NCBI GenBank assembly: GCA_015075425.1
Contig: JABTUL010000001.1
Span: 2,356,001-2,420,000, forward strand
Source: Spirochaetales bacterium
GTDB lineage: Bacteria; Spirochaetota; Leptospiria; Leptospirales; Leptonemataceae
Direction of reading: 5' to 3'
Length of the DNA: 64,000 bases
A model generated the notes under the pieces. That model saw only the letters and a list, made by a program, of their open reading frames with translations, was not told where the DNA came from and did no database searches. Position 1 is the stretch's first letter. Each line of letters begins with the position of its first letter. Shown in pieces: positions 14,245 through 23,229 of the stretch. The position numbers were made by a program, and so were the translations under genes.

Positions 14245-15899
14245 AGCAACGTTTAGCAATCCTTTTGATGGCGGCCTTATTTATGGGAGCAACAGTAGAG
14301 AAAGAATTCCTGGAGCATGTTCTCACGGAGGGCGAACGCAAATTCGACAAAACCACCCTCGAAGAATTTCTGGTCCGCAACATCGTCGTGCGCGACGGGG
14401 CAAAGTACACGGCCTATGATTTCAGCGGCCATGCGCCTTTGCGCTGGATCACCCGCAAGCTGGCCCAGCAGAAGCATGTCGTTTGCATGAAGGCCGCCCA
14501 GGTAGGCTTCTCCACCTGGATGATCGGGCGCTCCTTATACCTGACCAATGGCCGTTCCATGAACGTCGCCTTCTTCTTCCCCAACCAACAGGCCATGTCG
14601 GATTTTGTGCAATATCGCATCGACCCCTTGCTGGCCAGTTCGCCTTACTTTGAAAAAATGCTGCGCCAGACCGGCGGTACGGATAACATCAAGATCAAAC
14701 AGATCGGGCGGGCCATCTACGCCTTCCGCTCGACGTCGACCATGACCGGCGTAAAGTCCTTCGACTCCGACGTAAACATCGAAGACGAGGTGGACGAACA
14801 CAACCCCGAGCATCTGGAGTTCACCCGCGACCGCCTTTTGCACTCCAAGTTCGGCTACATAATGGCGGGCAGTCAGCCCTCCATTGATGACTACGGCATC
14901 CACGCCCAGTTCCAGGATTCGAGCCAGAGCTGGTGGCATGTGCGCTGCAGTTGCGGTGTCTGGAACCATCTCGTGGATCTCTTTCTGTCCGATCCCGAGC
15001 GCTTGATTCAGAATGGCCAGTATTGCTGCAGCTCCTGCCAGAAGCCCATCGATAACCAGAAGGGCGAATTCGTAGCCGCCCGCGAGCATGAAATTGCTGG
15101 CATCCAGCTCTCGCAACTGGCCTACAAACAGCTCTCCCCGGGTGAGATCCTGCGCCGCTACCAGCGTGCCCAGGCATCCCTACAGAAGCGCAAGAATTTC
15201 TACATCTCTGTCATTGGTGTGCCCTTTTCCACGGACGATGAGAAGCCTATCAGCCAGGCTGTGCTGACCAAACAGCGCGGGGACCACGGTCTCCAAGAAG
15301 GCGCAGAATTCTTTACCTACATGGGAGCCGACCAGGGTGACACGGTCCACATGGTCTTTGGCGAACCCACCCCGGACAGCCGGATCCGTATCATCGGTCT
15401 GGCGAAATTCTCCGTGCTGGATGAGGATGCCCACTGCAACGCCATCATTCGCTTTAACACCTATGCTGGCCTCATCGATGCCATGCCCAACAAGAACTGG
15501 GCCATCCGCATGGCACTCAATTTTCCGGAGGTCGTAAAGATCCAGTATTTTGCGCGAAAGTTCGCGGAACGCACGGAGACACTGCCCGGAGCAGAGGACG
15601 TCGATACCATCCTGACCAATCGAGACGATTCCTTACAGGAGACGGTAGATGCCATTCGCAATGGCCTATTCGTTTTTCCGGATCCGGAACGCCTGAGCCC
15701 GTCGGACGCGGCCCTCTTTGCTGAATTTGAATATCACTTGAAAATGCTCATCCGTGAACGTGGCGAGGACGAAAATGGCAAGCCCCTTTACCAGTTCAAG
15801 AAGCGCGTAGCCAACCACTTCGGGATGGCTCTCAATTCTCTGCGGCTGGCCTATGAGGGCATCTACGGCAGCTCAGTAAGGCAAGGAATCATAGGATGA
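14241..15899 (+). CDS. Terminase large subunit (GpA/Mu gp28-like)
   Basis: 552 residues. The ATPase Walker A-like segment is KAAQVGFSTWMIGRSLYL (about residue 76) and Walker B is VNIEDEVDEH (about 175). A zinc-ribbon pair follows (CSCGVWNHL, CCSSCQKPI, about 235-272). The nuclease half has an acidic segment YMGADQGDTV (about 361). This is the motor that cuts and pumps DNA into proheads. The first ~14 residues look hydrophobic, so the alternative ATG at 14284 is possible. It overlaps the protease gene by 4 bp. Confidence 0.85.
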   Translation: MKQRLAILLMAALFMGATVEKEFLEHVLTEGERKFDKTTLEEFLVRNIVVRDGAKYTAYDFSGHAPLRWITRKLAQQKHVVCMKAAQVGFSTWMIGRSLYLTNGRSMNVAFFFPNQQAMSDFVQYRIDPLLASSPYFEKMLRQTGGTDNIKIKQIGRAIYAFRSTSTMTGVKSFDSDVNIEDEVDEHNPEHLEFTRDRLLHSKFGYIMAGSQPSIDDYGIHAQFQDSSQSWWHVRCSCGVWNHLVDLFLSDPERLIQNGQYCCSSCQKPIDNQKGEFVAAREHEIAGIQLSQLAYKQLSPGEILRRYQRAQASLQKRKNFYISVIGVPFSTDDEKPISQAVLTKQRGDHGLQEGAEFFTYMGADQGDTVHMVFGEPTPDSRIRIIGLAKFSVLDEDAHCNAIIRFNTYAGLIDAMPNKNWAIRMALNFPEVVKIQYFARKFAERTETLPGAEDVDTILTNRDDSLQETVDAIRNGLFVFPDPERLSPSDAALFAEFEYHLKMLIRERGEDENGKPLYQFKKRVANHFGMALNSLRLAYEGIYGSSVRQGIIG

Positions 15900-16975
15900 A
15901 ATTCTGGCAGGTAGACAAAGCGACTGGCCTGGCCCAGGCCGAGCAGGCGCTGATCCATGGCAATGGCCAGGGCCGTATTATCCTGAGCGATCAGGCGGCG
16001 CTCCTGGCAGATGTGCCCCCGGCTACTGCTGCGACGCAAGATCCGGCCAGCGCGCCTCCGGGTCTCTACCAGCGTGCCTTTCGGGTTCTTTCTGCCATAC
16101 TCATTGATGGCTACTTTCTGGACCTGACGGAGGAAAAAGTTTTGAAGGCCGCCCTCCCCAAATTCGACGGCGTGACAATCTTCAAGAACCATAGGCCCGA
16201 TGTCAACGACTGGGTGGGCGTCATGAAGAATCCACGCTGGACAGACAGCCGCGGACCCGGCATCGATGCTGACTTCCTGATCGATCAGGAATCCAATGTG
16301 CGGATTGTCAAGGGGCTGGAGATCGGTGCCATCAATAGCTGTAGCGTAGAGCTGCGCTTTCAGTGCAAACGTTCCCATGATGACATGGGCTGGGAATTCT
16401 ACGAGAACCTGGGCCGCGAGGTCGATGGCCAGGTGGTGCGCTGGATCGTGACCCGCATCACGCGCATCCCCGAGGTCAGCCTGGTTTATGCGGGCGCGGA
16501 CCCTGGCGCGCGGGTGCTGGGACTATCGGCACCAGAGTCCCGGCCGCTGCAGGGAAAAGAAATCAATAACAAACCTGAACCGGAGGAAAGCAAATTGGAT
16601 ATCGAGGAACTGAAAGAAGAACTGGCCACGCTCAAGGCGGCAAAAGATGCGCAGAGTGCTGAAATGCAGCGCCTGAGCGAATTCGAACAGGGCGAAATAG
16701 CAGCGGTCCGCGCGGAAGCTCTGCGCCTGTACCAGACCCTGCGCGGCGACAAGGCCACGGCCACACTGGTAGCCGCCATTGGTCAGGCCAACCTGAGCAC
16801 GGCGCGGGCCTACATCGAGGACTACCAGCGAGAACTAGACGCTGCCCATCCTGCACGTTGCGCGCAGTGTGGATCCACGAATGTGAGCCGTGCATCCGCA
16901 AAGCCGGATGCGAATCTGCCGCCGCTGAAACCGGAAGCCGCCATCGACATGGACGCCTTCCGGGTAGGGAAATAG
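15896..16975 (+). CDS. Prohead protease fused to scaffold
   Basis: 359 residues. Residues about 60-215 fit an S78-type prohead protease: a His in FKNHRPDVNDWVGV and a Ser in IGAINSCSVELRF, followed by EVSLVYAGADPGARVL. Residues about 235-330 form a coiled coil (IEELKEELATLKAAKDAQSAEMQRLSEF), the expected scaffold. The C-terminal tail has CAQCGSTN. In Mu, gpI and gpZ are nested products from one gene, and an internal scaffold start is possible here. It acts inside proheads, then degrades itself. Confidence 0.8.
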   Translation: MKFWQVDKATGLAQAEQALIHGNGQGRIILSDQAALLADVPPATAATQDPASAPPGLYQRAFRVLSAILIDGYFLDLTEEKVLKAALPKFDGVTIFKNHRPDVNDWVGVMKNPRWTDSRGPGIDADFLIDQESNVRIVKGLEIGAINSCSVELRFQCKRSHDDMGWEFYENLGREVDGQVVRWIVTRITRIPEVSLVYAGADPGARVLGLSAPESRPLQGKEINNKPEPEESKLDIEELKEELATLKAAKDAQSAEMQRLSEFEQGEIAAVRAEALRLYQTLRGDKATATLVAAIGQANLSTARAYIEDYQRELDAAHPARCAQCGSTNVSRASAKPDANLPPLKPEAAIDMDAFRVGK

Positions 16976-16987
16976 GGACATGGCCCT

Positions 16988-17094
16988 CACACGCAAATGC
17001 AGGGCCGTGGAGGCCTCCCTGATTTGGCGGCCACTCGAAGGGTCTGAATCGATTTTGGATACAAATGGACGCAGCCACACGCAAATGCAGGGCC
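16988..17094 (+). repeat. Two 19-bp direct repeats in a gene-free gap
   Basis: CACACGCAAATGCAGGGCC occurs at 16988-17006 and again at 17076-17094 in the 176-bp gap between the protease-scaffold and portal genes. The repeats could be protein-binding sites or traces of a local duplication; no gene is seen in the gap. Confidence 0.5.
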
Positions 17095-17151
17095 TTCCAG
17101 AAGACTTTCTAAACGACGAGACATAATCCAGAGGTTATTGGGACGAAAATC

Positions 17152-18504
17152 GTGTTTGCAAGACTGAAAAAACTCATCGCGCCGGCCTTCTTCTTCCTGT
17201 TCCTGAATCGGGAGGAGAGGCGCAGCCTCTTTCTGGGGGGTTCGGGCTCAGGAGACCGTGCCAGCGCGGCAATGGGCAGCAAGTTTTCTATCGAGCAGGT
17301 TCAGCCGGATTTCCCCATCGATTTTCTGGACTTGATCCAGCGGCTGGTCATGATCACCCCTGATCTTTCGCAGGCCGTGAAACGCATCGTGCAGCTGGCC
17401 AACACCGGCCTTGAGTTTGAGCTTGAGGATGCGAGCGATGAAATGCGTGAGAAGGCCCGGCTGGAAATAAAGGATTTTCTGGCAGCCCATCCCAGCATCA
17501 TCAACCGGCTGATTCGGCAGGTGGCATTGACCGGGGCTGTTTCCGCCGAGGCCGTCCCCAATCTGGACATGAAGGGCCTGGCAGAAATGCGGCCCGTGCG
17601 GGTGGCCAGTGTGCGTTTTGCCCGCGAAGAAGCCCGGGGCCGGACCACCTATGTGCCCCACCAGCTGATTCAGAACGGGTATGCCCTGCTCAATCCGCGC
17701 CAGTATTACTATGAGGCTCTCGAAACGACGGAAGAGTCGCCCTACGCAATCCCGCCTTTCATCGCAGCCATAGAATCCGTCTTCATTCAGAAAGATGCCA
17801 GCACCTCGATCAAGAGCGTTCTCGGGAAACTGGGCCTGCTGGGTTTCCTGCACGTTGTCCGCCGGCGCCCGCGTCCGCGCCCCGGCGACAGACCGGAAGA
17901 ACTGGCAGCCCGGGAAGAAAAGGAGCTGCAGCTCCTGCGAGATTCTGCCCTCTCTAAATTGAGCAAAGGACTGATTGTCTCCTACGACGACGTAAGCACG
18001 GAGCATGCACCGGTGACCGGCGATACGCGCGGTTTCGATTCCGTCTGGAAGACCAATGAGGAACAGATTGCGTCCGGCCTTGATATTGATCCTGCCATTC
18101 TGGGCCGGAGCTACTCGACCACCGAAACCTATGCGGGGGTGGTCTTCACTGCATTTGTGCGCAAGCTCGCCAACCTGCGCCATCCCGTAGAGAACTTTTT
18201 GAAATTCGCCCTGACTTTGCACCTGCGCAGCCTGGGCTACCAATTCAGTCGGCTGTCGGCGCAGTGGGGGAACGATGCGGCCATCGACCGGCAGGCCGAT
18301 GCCCTGGCAGAAAAGGCCCGTGCAGAAACCGAACAATTACAAATCGGCAATGTTCTGACCAAGAAGGCCGCCGGCATCATTGGTCTGGACGACGCTGCCC
18401 GTGAGCTGGGCTACGAAAGAGCCACAGGCAAAGAGGAAGCCGGTCAGGCAGGGGCCGTGATCGACATACAGGACTATGTAAAAAAAAAGCAGCAATCGGC
18501 TTAG
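17152..18504 (+). CDS. Portal protein
   Basis: 450 residues from a GTG. The order fits a portal: an N-terminal arm, a wing/clip core (LSQAVKRIVQLANTGLEFEL, RRRPRPRPGDRPEELAAREEKELQLLRDSALSKLSKG) and a C-terminal helical crown (ADALAEKARAETEQLQIGNVL). It lies between protease and gpF genes. Twelve copies would form the vertex channel for DNA and tail attachment. It is shorter than Mu gp29 (DUF935), so it may belong to a distinct subfamily. Confidence 0.75.
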   Translation: MFARLKKLIAPAFFFLFLNREERRSLFLGGSGSGDRASAAMGSKFSIEQVQPDFPIDFLDLIQRLVMITPDLSQAVKRIVQLANTGLEFELEDASDEMREKARLEIKDFLAAHPSIINRLIRQVALTGAVSAEAVPNLDMKGLAEMRPVRVASVRFAREEARGRTTYVPHQLIQNGYALLNPRQYYYEALETTEESPYAIPPFIAAIESVFIQKDASTSIKSVLGKLGLLGFLHVVRRRPRPRPGDRPEELAAREEKELQLLRDSALSKLSKGLIVSYDDVSTEHAPVTGDTRGFDSVWKTNEEQIASGLDIDPAILGRSYSTTETYAGVVFTAFVRKLANLRHPVENFLKFALTLHLRSLGYQFSRLSAQWGNDAAIDRQADALAEKARAETEQLQIGNVLTKKAAGIIGLDDAARELGYERATGKEEAGQAGAVIDIQDYVKKKQQSA

Positions 18505-18516
18505 ACGAATGCTGCC

Positions 18517-18537
18517 AGCCGGATCAACAGTCCGGCT
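18517..18537 (+). terminator. Hairpin between portal and gpF genes
   Basis: AGCCGGA-N7-TCCGGCT is a perfect 7-bp stem. No T-run follows, so it is more likely an mRNA-stability or attenuation element than a full terminator. Confidence 0.35.
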
Positions 18538-18560
18538 CCCCGGTGATAAGGCTGGGGGAA

Positions 18561-19817
18561 ATGGATCGCGAAAGCGAGCGCATCTTGAACGAAGTTCAGG
18601 AAAGCTTTCTTGCGCAGTTCTTTAAAAAGTACGGCGTTGCTGTGGCGAACATGCTGCGCACCGCCGGCAGATTGATATCAGCGGAAGACGCTGCGGACCG
18701 GATTGTTGAGTTTTTCAAACTTGAGTTCGGTCAGCGTTTTCCAGATTCCGTTTTGGCGGATCTGCATAAGGCATTCAAGTCCTCCTACCAGGTGGGCCAG
18801 AACTTCCCTGTGCGTTCCGGATGGAATAAGCTGCCTGTGCCGGAAGATGCTATCGACTGGTTTGCAAGGGCCAATCACTTTGATGTGTCCAATAAGATGC
18901 TGGGTATGGCAGATCCCATCCGTTCAGCGGTTCTGGAGGCCCTGCAGTCCGGCAATACACCGGCCCGCATGGCTGCCATGGAAAAGGCTTTGGGCCGCGC
19001 TCTGAATGACCCGCCAACCCGGAACCATCTGGAGCAGGTTTTCAGGAACCTTTCCAACCGTGCCCAGAATTTCTCGCGAGTAAAACGCTTTGAATCTCTG
19101 GGCATTCAGGAAGTCGAAATCGTGGCCATCATGGATCGCCGCACAAGCGCTATCTGTAGAACCATGAATGGCCGGCGGGTTGCGGTCCAGACTCTGAGTG
19201 AATTTGTGGATGAATTCACGAGCACGCCCTACGGTGCTGGCTTCTGGAAGAATTTCCAGAATCCGGCTGAGTCTGCCTTTGCGGGGAAACTGGACCGGCT
19301 GAGTACAGCGGACCTCATGAAGCAGCTTAAGTTACCCTTGCCGCCGTACCATTTTCGCTGCCGGACCACAACGGTCTCCAGCGCGCCTACCGTGGTTCGC
19401 AATCGCAGTGGGCAGGCCCTGCGCGGGGATTTGGTTGCACCGGACCGGAAGAGCCAGAGCTATGAGCGCTACCTGGACTGGGCGAATTTGAAACCCGATG
19501 AAAGGCTGTCAAAAATCCAGACGGCCCAACAGCTTGCGCGCTGGGACCTGGAACAACTGGACCAGAAGAGTCAGAAGCACGGCCCCGAGCTGGGGACTAA
19601 AACCGGGGGTGAATTCAGCAGCCTTTCCAAAAAGGTTTTGCGTGAATTCGACACCTTCTTACTCTATGAAGTGGATGATGAAAGTGCCGATCCCAAACGC
19701 TATGGTTTCTACAATGCGGCAGACAAAATTCTGCTCGGCATGGATGAGAACTATGTCATACGGACCATGTTCTCAGCAAAGAAAATCGGGATTCGGGATA
19801 TGGTGCAGGTGAAATGA
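18561..19817 (+). CDS. Mu gpF-like minor head protein
   Basis: 418 residues from the ATG at 18561, which follows a GGGGG; a GTG at 18543 is an alternative. The gpF signature is visible at about residues 190-215 (EIVAIMDRRTSAICRTMNGRRV) and in LPPYHFRCRTTTV. Members join the portal and DNA-injection machinery in head morphogenesis. The C-terminal ~100 residues (VLREFDTFLLYEVDDESADPKRYG, ending IGIRDMVQVK) are extra and unrecognised. It overlaps the next gene by 4 bp. Confidence 0.8.
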   Translation: MDRESERILNEVQESFLAQFFKKYGVAVANMLRTAGRLISAEDAADRIVEFFKLEFGQRFPDSVLADLHKAFKSSYQVGQNFPVRSGWNKLPVPEDAIDWFARANHFDVSNKMLGMADPIRSAVLEALQSGNTPARMAAMEKALGRALNDPPTRNHLEQVFRNLSNRAQNFSRVKRFESLGIQEVEIVAIMDRRTSAICRTMNGRRVAVQTLSEFVDEFTSTPYGAGFWKNFQNPAESAFAGKLDRLSTADLMKQLKLPLPPYHFRCRTTTVSSAPTVVRNRSGQALRGDLVAPDRKSQSYERYLDWANLKPDERLSKIQTAQQLARWDLEQLDQKSQKHGPELGTKTGGEFSSLSKKVLREFDTFLLYEVDDESADPKRYGFYNAADKILLGMDENYVIRTMFSAKKIGIRDMVQVK

Positions 19818-20131
19818 TGACTGATAAGGAGATCTTCTTCATTCGTATGCGCGACCTGGTTGCCGGAGAGGCCATGGATGAAATCGAAATGCTTTGTGCC
19901 CCCGGGTATGCCGAAGAACTGGATGATGGGGAAGTGCATACAGAATACGTCAAGCAGGCTGGCTTGCCGCGATTGCATCGCCTGCTGGCCCGCTACCCAT
20001 CGCAAGGACGTCCATGGCCCTGGCATGCACAGGCCATCTCTGAGGGAAAATACCCGCTGAACAATCTGCCGGAAGGTGTGCGCGAGCTCGCGCGCAAGCT
20101 GTATTATGGCAATACAGAAAAGGAGGATTGA
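19814..20131 (+). CDS. Small acidic head-region protein
   Basis: 105 residues, overlapping the gpF stop (ATGATG). Acidic N-terminal half (RDLVAGEAMDEIEMLCAPGYAEELDDGEVHTEYV), aromatic-rich C-terminal half. No known family; it may be a head accessory protein. Confidence 0.5.
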   Translation: MMTDKEIFFIRMRDLVAGEAMDEIEMLCAPGYAEELDDGEVHTEYVKQAGLPRLHRLLARYPSQGRPWPWHAQAISEGKYPLNNLPEGVRELARKLYYGNTEKED

Positions 20132-20134
20132 AAA

Positions 20135-20872
20135 GTGGAAACAACAACTGAAAATGTACTGAAACCGGTGCTGGTTACATTCAAGCACAGTGGGCTGACC
20201 ACTGCGGACTTGAAGAAGCCGGTCAAAATTACGGCCAACGATACGGTGGCTCTTTGCTCAGATGGGAATGCCATCGACGGCATTCTGATCAACGTGGAGG
20301 CCGATGTCTGTGGCGTCCTGATTTCCGGCGACGTGACGCTGGAGTATTCTGGCTCGGCTCCGGATCTGGGAGCCTGCGCGCTGCTTGCCGCGGCAGCCGG
20401 CAAGATCAAGAAATTCGCGACGGCCGCTCTGACCGCTGGCTACCAGGCATGGGGATTCACAGAGGCTAAAACCGGAGCCTCCGCTTCGGGACTGGCCAAT
20501 GACACCACGACCTACGGGGCCATCATTGTCATCGATGGTGTGGCCAAGGAAGTTTCTATCGTGGGATCTGCCGCCCAGACCCTGACGACTGTGGCGGCCG
20601 AAATCCAGACCGACATTGGTGCTGCGGGAACATGCGCAGTTGTCAGCGGCAAGATTCGCATTACCAGCGCGACGACGGGAGCGGCTTCAACGGTGCGAAT
20701 TAGCGATGGCAATGACTCAACCGATGAGGCCCTATTTGCTACCCTGACTCATGCCAACCCCGCAGTCGATGCGGCTGTGGACGGAACAGTCGATGCCTCA
20801 GGGCCGCACACATACTACCGGGTCTGGTCAGTAGACAGCGACAACAACCTTGTGCGCTTCAGGATGGTGTAG
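20135..20872 (+). CDS. Decoration-like protein with inserted domain
   Basis: 245 residues from a GTG, with AGGAGG upstream. Residues 1-95 and the last ~20 (YYRVWSVDSDNNLVRFRM) align well with the next gene, a 121-residue paralogue. Between these halves lies an extra ~110-residue Thr/Ala-rich beta domain (TGASASGLANDTTTYGAI, VSIVGSAAQTLTTVAAEIQ), similar in style to beta-sandwich domains of phage structural proteins. Location before the major capsid gene suggests a capsid surface or cement protein. Confidence 0.55.
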   Translation: METTTENVLKPVLVTFKHSGLTTADLKKPVKITANDTVALCSDGNAIDGILINVEADVCGVLISGDVTLEYSGSAPDLGACALLAAAAGKIKKFATAALTAGYQAWGFTEAKTGASASGLANDTTTYGAIIVIDGVAKEVSIVGSAAQTLTTVAAEIQTDIGAAGTCAVVSGKIRITSATTGAASTVRISDGNDSTDEALFATLTHANPAVDAAVDGTVDASGPHTYYRVWSVDSDNNLVRFRMV

Positions 20873-20884
20873 CCGGTGCTGGCC

Positions 20885-21250
20885 ATGATTGAAACTGTCA
20901 CGGAAAATGTGCTGCAGCCCGTGCTGGTCACATTCAAGCACAGTGCGTTGACCCGGGCAGACATTGGCAAGCCGGTCAAGGTCAGCGCCAATGATACGGT
21001 GCAGCTGGCCGCTGATGGCAATGCCTTCGATGGCATCCTGGCCACAGTGGAAACTGGCGTCTGTGGCGTTCTGGTATCTGGTGATGTGACGCTAGAGTAT
21101 TCCGGGTCTGATCCGGACACGGGTTTCCAGCCGCTGGTCGCAGCGACGGGAGGCAAGGTGAAGCTCGAAGGTTCGCCGCTGGATTACAACTACTGGCAGG
21201 TATGGTGGGTGGACACTACAGAAAAAAAAGTCCGCTTCCGCCTGCCTTAA
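20885..21250 (+). CDS. Decoration-like protein, short paralogue
   Basis: 121 residues from the ATG at 20885; the N-terminus IETVTENVLQPVLVTFKHS matches the previous gene's METTTENVLKPVLVTFKHS. It is a compact beta-rich protein with no inserted domain. Its place directly before the capsid gene fits Mu gpH/gpD-like head decoration proteins. The two proteins may form mixed trimers on the capsid. Confidence 0.55.
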   Translation: MIETVTENVLQPVLVTFKHSALTRADIGKPVKVSANDTVQLAADGNAFDGILATVETGVCGVLVSGDVTLEYSGSDPDTGFQPLVAATGGKVKLEGSPLDYNYWQVWWVDTTEKKVRFRLP

Positions 21251-21274
21251 GCAAAGGGCAAAAGCATTTCCGGA

Positions 21275-21298
21275 GATACTCACAAAAAGTGAGGTATC
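21275..21298 (+). promoter_or_regulatory. Hairpin covering the capsid ribosome-binding site
   Basis: GATACTCAC-AAAAA-GTGAGGTATC pairs as a ~9-bp stem with a one-base bulge. The right arm holds GAGG, the likely Shine-Dalgarno for the GTG at 21302. The fold could limit capsid translation unless unwound, or act as an mRNA-processing site. Confidence 0.5.
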
Positions 21299-21301
21299 TT
21301 T

Positions 21302-22354
21302 GTGAGCGAAAAACTAAAGAAGCTGGCTCTTGAAGCCGGCATGTGGGAAGACGCAAAAAATGCACGTCTGACCTTCACCGAATTTCTGAGAAAACTGGAA
21401 GTGGATGCAGGCTTCGAGCCTGAGGGGAAGCTGGCAGAATCGGATGCCTATGAGCGCCAGCTGGCAGCACACGGCATCCGGATCAATGACAAGGCCACCT
21501 TGGTCGAGCATTTCTTCCAGACGACGGACAGTCGCATCCTGTTCCCGGAATTCATTGACCGCCAGATCAGGCTTGGTCTGCAGCTCGGTCGTTTGGACGT
21601 GCGCCTGGAAGATACGTATGCGGTGTCGCAAACTGTATCTGAGCCAGCCGTTACCCCGGTGGGTTTTGATTTCAGCAAGGAAGATGTCAAGCCCAAGCGT
21701 GTAGCCGAAGGCGCGGTCTTCCCCCGCATGAAAGCCAAGCTCAAAGACAAAACCATCCGACTCAAGAAGGTCGGCCGTCAGTTGGATATGACCTACGAAG
21801 TGCTACGCCGCATGCAGGTGCTGCAGGCCGGAATGCTCTTCCAGCGCCTGGGCTTCCAGATGTCCCGTGAGATGACAAAAGAGGCACTGCTGGTCATCCG
21901 GGACGGGGACGGCAATGCAGGTTCCGCTGCCGGGACGTCTGATGCAGGAGGGACGTGGAACTATGCGGACCTCATCGACTGCCTGTTTCAGTTCAAGGAC
22001 GGGCATGAGGCCACTCACATTGTAATGAAGCCTGACTTCCTCCAGGAGATCCTGGCGGATGATACGAACTTCAAGCAATTGCAGTCGATCAATCTGCTTG
22101 AGAGCTTTGTGAAGACGGGCCAGATCCAGAATTTCTTCGGCCTGAATTGGCGCACTCATCCGGACATGGAAGATGAAACGATCCTGCTCTATGAGCGTGA
22201 CACCTGCCTCAAGTACTATGAGGAAAAGGGATCCTCCATTCAGGACACTGCCCGGATCATCAACCAGCAGATTCAGGAGACCGTAATCTCTGTGAACTAT
22301 GGTTTCTCGGTCATGTTTGATGGGGCAGCCCATTACAAGACCAAGTCGGCTTAA
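21302..22354 (+). CDS. Major capsid protein (HK97-like fold)
   Basis: 350 residues from a GTG, seven bases after GAGG. A charged N-terminal segment (about 1-60) is followed by an E-loop/P-domain region (GFDFSKEDVKPKRVAEGAVFPRMKAKLKDKTIRLKKVGRQLDMTYEVLRR) and an A-domain (HIVMKPDFLQEILADDTNFKQLQ, ILLYERDTCLKYYEEKG). This order is typical of HK97-fold capsids. It is one gene after the decoration pair and before connector genes, the expected place. Confidence 0.8.
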   Translation: MSEKLKKLALEAGMWEDAKNARLTFTEFLRKLEVDAGFEPEGKLAESDAYERQLAAHGIRINDKATLVEHFFQTTDSRILFPEFIDRQIRLGLQLGRLDVRLEDTYAVSQTVSEPAVTPVGFDFSKEDVKPKRVAEGAVFPRMKAKLKDKTIRLKKVGRQLDMTYEVLRRMQVLQAGMLFQRLGFQMSREMTKEALLVIRDGDGNAGSAAGTSDAGGTWNYADLIDCLFQFKDGHEATHIVMKPDFLQEILADDTNFKQLQSINLLESFVKTGQIQNFFGLNWRTHPDMEDETILLYERDTCLKYYEEKGSSIQDTARIINQQIQETVISVNYGFSVMFDGAAHYKTKSA

Positions 22355-22381
22355 GAGGACTGAGAAACAGGAAGAATTTCC

Positions 22382-22813
22382 ATGATCAATGAGCCAGAAA
22401 CTCTGAAGGCCCTGCTGGGCGTCGACGGCGACACGCTCGGGCTCGACGATCGCACTGCGATTGCCGGGCTCGAACAGACGGCCTATGAGTTCTGGCTGGA
22501 GACCTGCGCTGCTTCGGCGGCGCTGGATCTGGCACGCTGGCTGGGTTTGCCCGTCGCTGATCTACCGGTGACACCGTCGCTGCGGCAGGCGGAGGTCCTG
22601 CTGGTGCAATCTGAGATTGTGCAGCAATTTGGTTTGCTCACCGCTCTCAGCCCGGCCCGGATGAAGGTGGGCGGCGATGACGGCAATGAATTCGATTTCC
22701 AGCACATTGCGGCGGAAGAAAGGTCTGTGGAAGCGGAGTCCCTACGTCGTCGCGCCCATCGCATGGCGACGGGAGAGGATGCTCCCGGCAGCTTTGCAGA
22801 GGTGCTGGGATGA
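22382..22813 (+). CDS. Head-tail connector protein (Mu gp36 position)
   Basis: 143 residues, helical (DDRTAIAGLEQTAYEFWLETCAASAALDLARWLGL). Its place right after the capsid gene and its length fit head-completion proteins of the Mu gp36/DUF1320 kind. The stop overlaps the next start by ATGA. The family name is inferred from order. Confidence 0.55.
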   Translation: MINEPETLKALLGVDGDTLGLDDRTAIAGLEQTAYEFWLETCAASAALDLARWLGLPVADLPVTPSLRQAEVLLVQSEIVQQFGLLTALSPARMKVGGDDGNEFDFQHIAAEERSVEAESLRRRAHRMATGEDAPGSFAEVLG

Positions 22814-23229
22814 GTCCGGCGGCCTCCATGATGCGCGCGGCCTTCCAACGCGGTGCGACGACTCAAGTCACGTTGCTCGTGGCCAGTGGCCGGACAGGGC
22901 GCCTGCAGTCCACGGCCCGCGTTGTCTTTGCACCTGCGGGTGCGATCAAAGGGGTCTGGATCCGCCACCGGGCGGAAACGGCTCAGGGGTCGGGCGGCGC
23001 CCGGCAGGGTTATTTGGATGTTTTCCAGTTCGTCCGGCCGCATCCGGATTTCACCTTGCCTGTTCCCGGCAACCGAATTGTCCGCGGCCTTTACGCTGTG
23101 GATGAGGAATGGCCGGCCGCAGATGAATGGGAGATTCTCTCCGTTGATCTCTTGAGTGAAAGTGGGGCCTTCCATGTCATTCAATTGGGACTCAAGAAAA
23201 TCCAGCGCGGGGGCAACAGCAATGGTTGA
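22810..23229 (+). CDS. Head-tail joining protein
   Basis: 139 residues, beta-rich (TQVTLLVASGRTGRLQSTARVVFAP, DEWEILSVDLLSESGAFHVIQLGLKKI). Its position between two connector genes suggests a neck or stopper protein. It overlaps the next gene by 8 bp. No signature recognised beyond position. Confidence 0.5.
   Translation: MSPAASMMRAAFQRGATTQVTLLVASGRTGRLQSTARVVFAPAGAIKGVWIRHRAETAQGSGGARQGYLDVFQFVRPHPDFTLPVPGNRIVRGLYAVDEEWPAADEWEILSVDLLSESGAFHVIQLGLKKIQRGGNSNG

Noticed and set aside
17248-18336. 362-residue minus-strand frame opposite the portal gene
   Set aside because: A shadow of the GC-rich coding strand, with no recognisable domain or ribosome-binding site.
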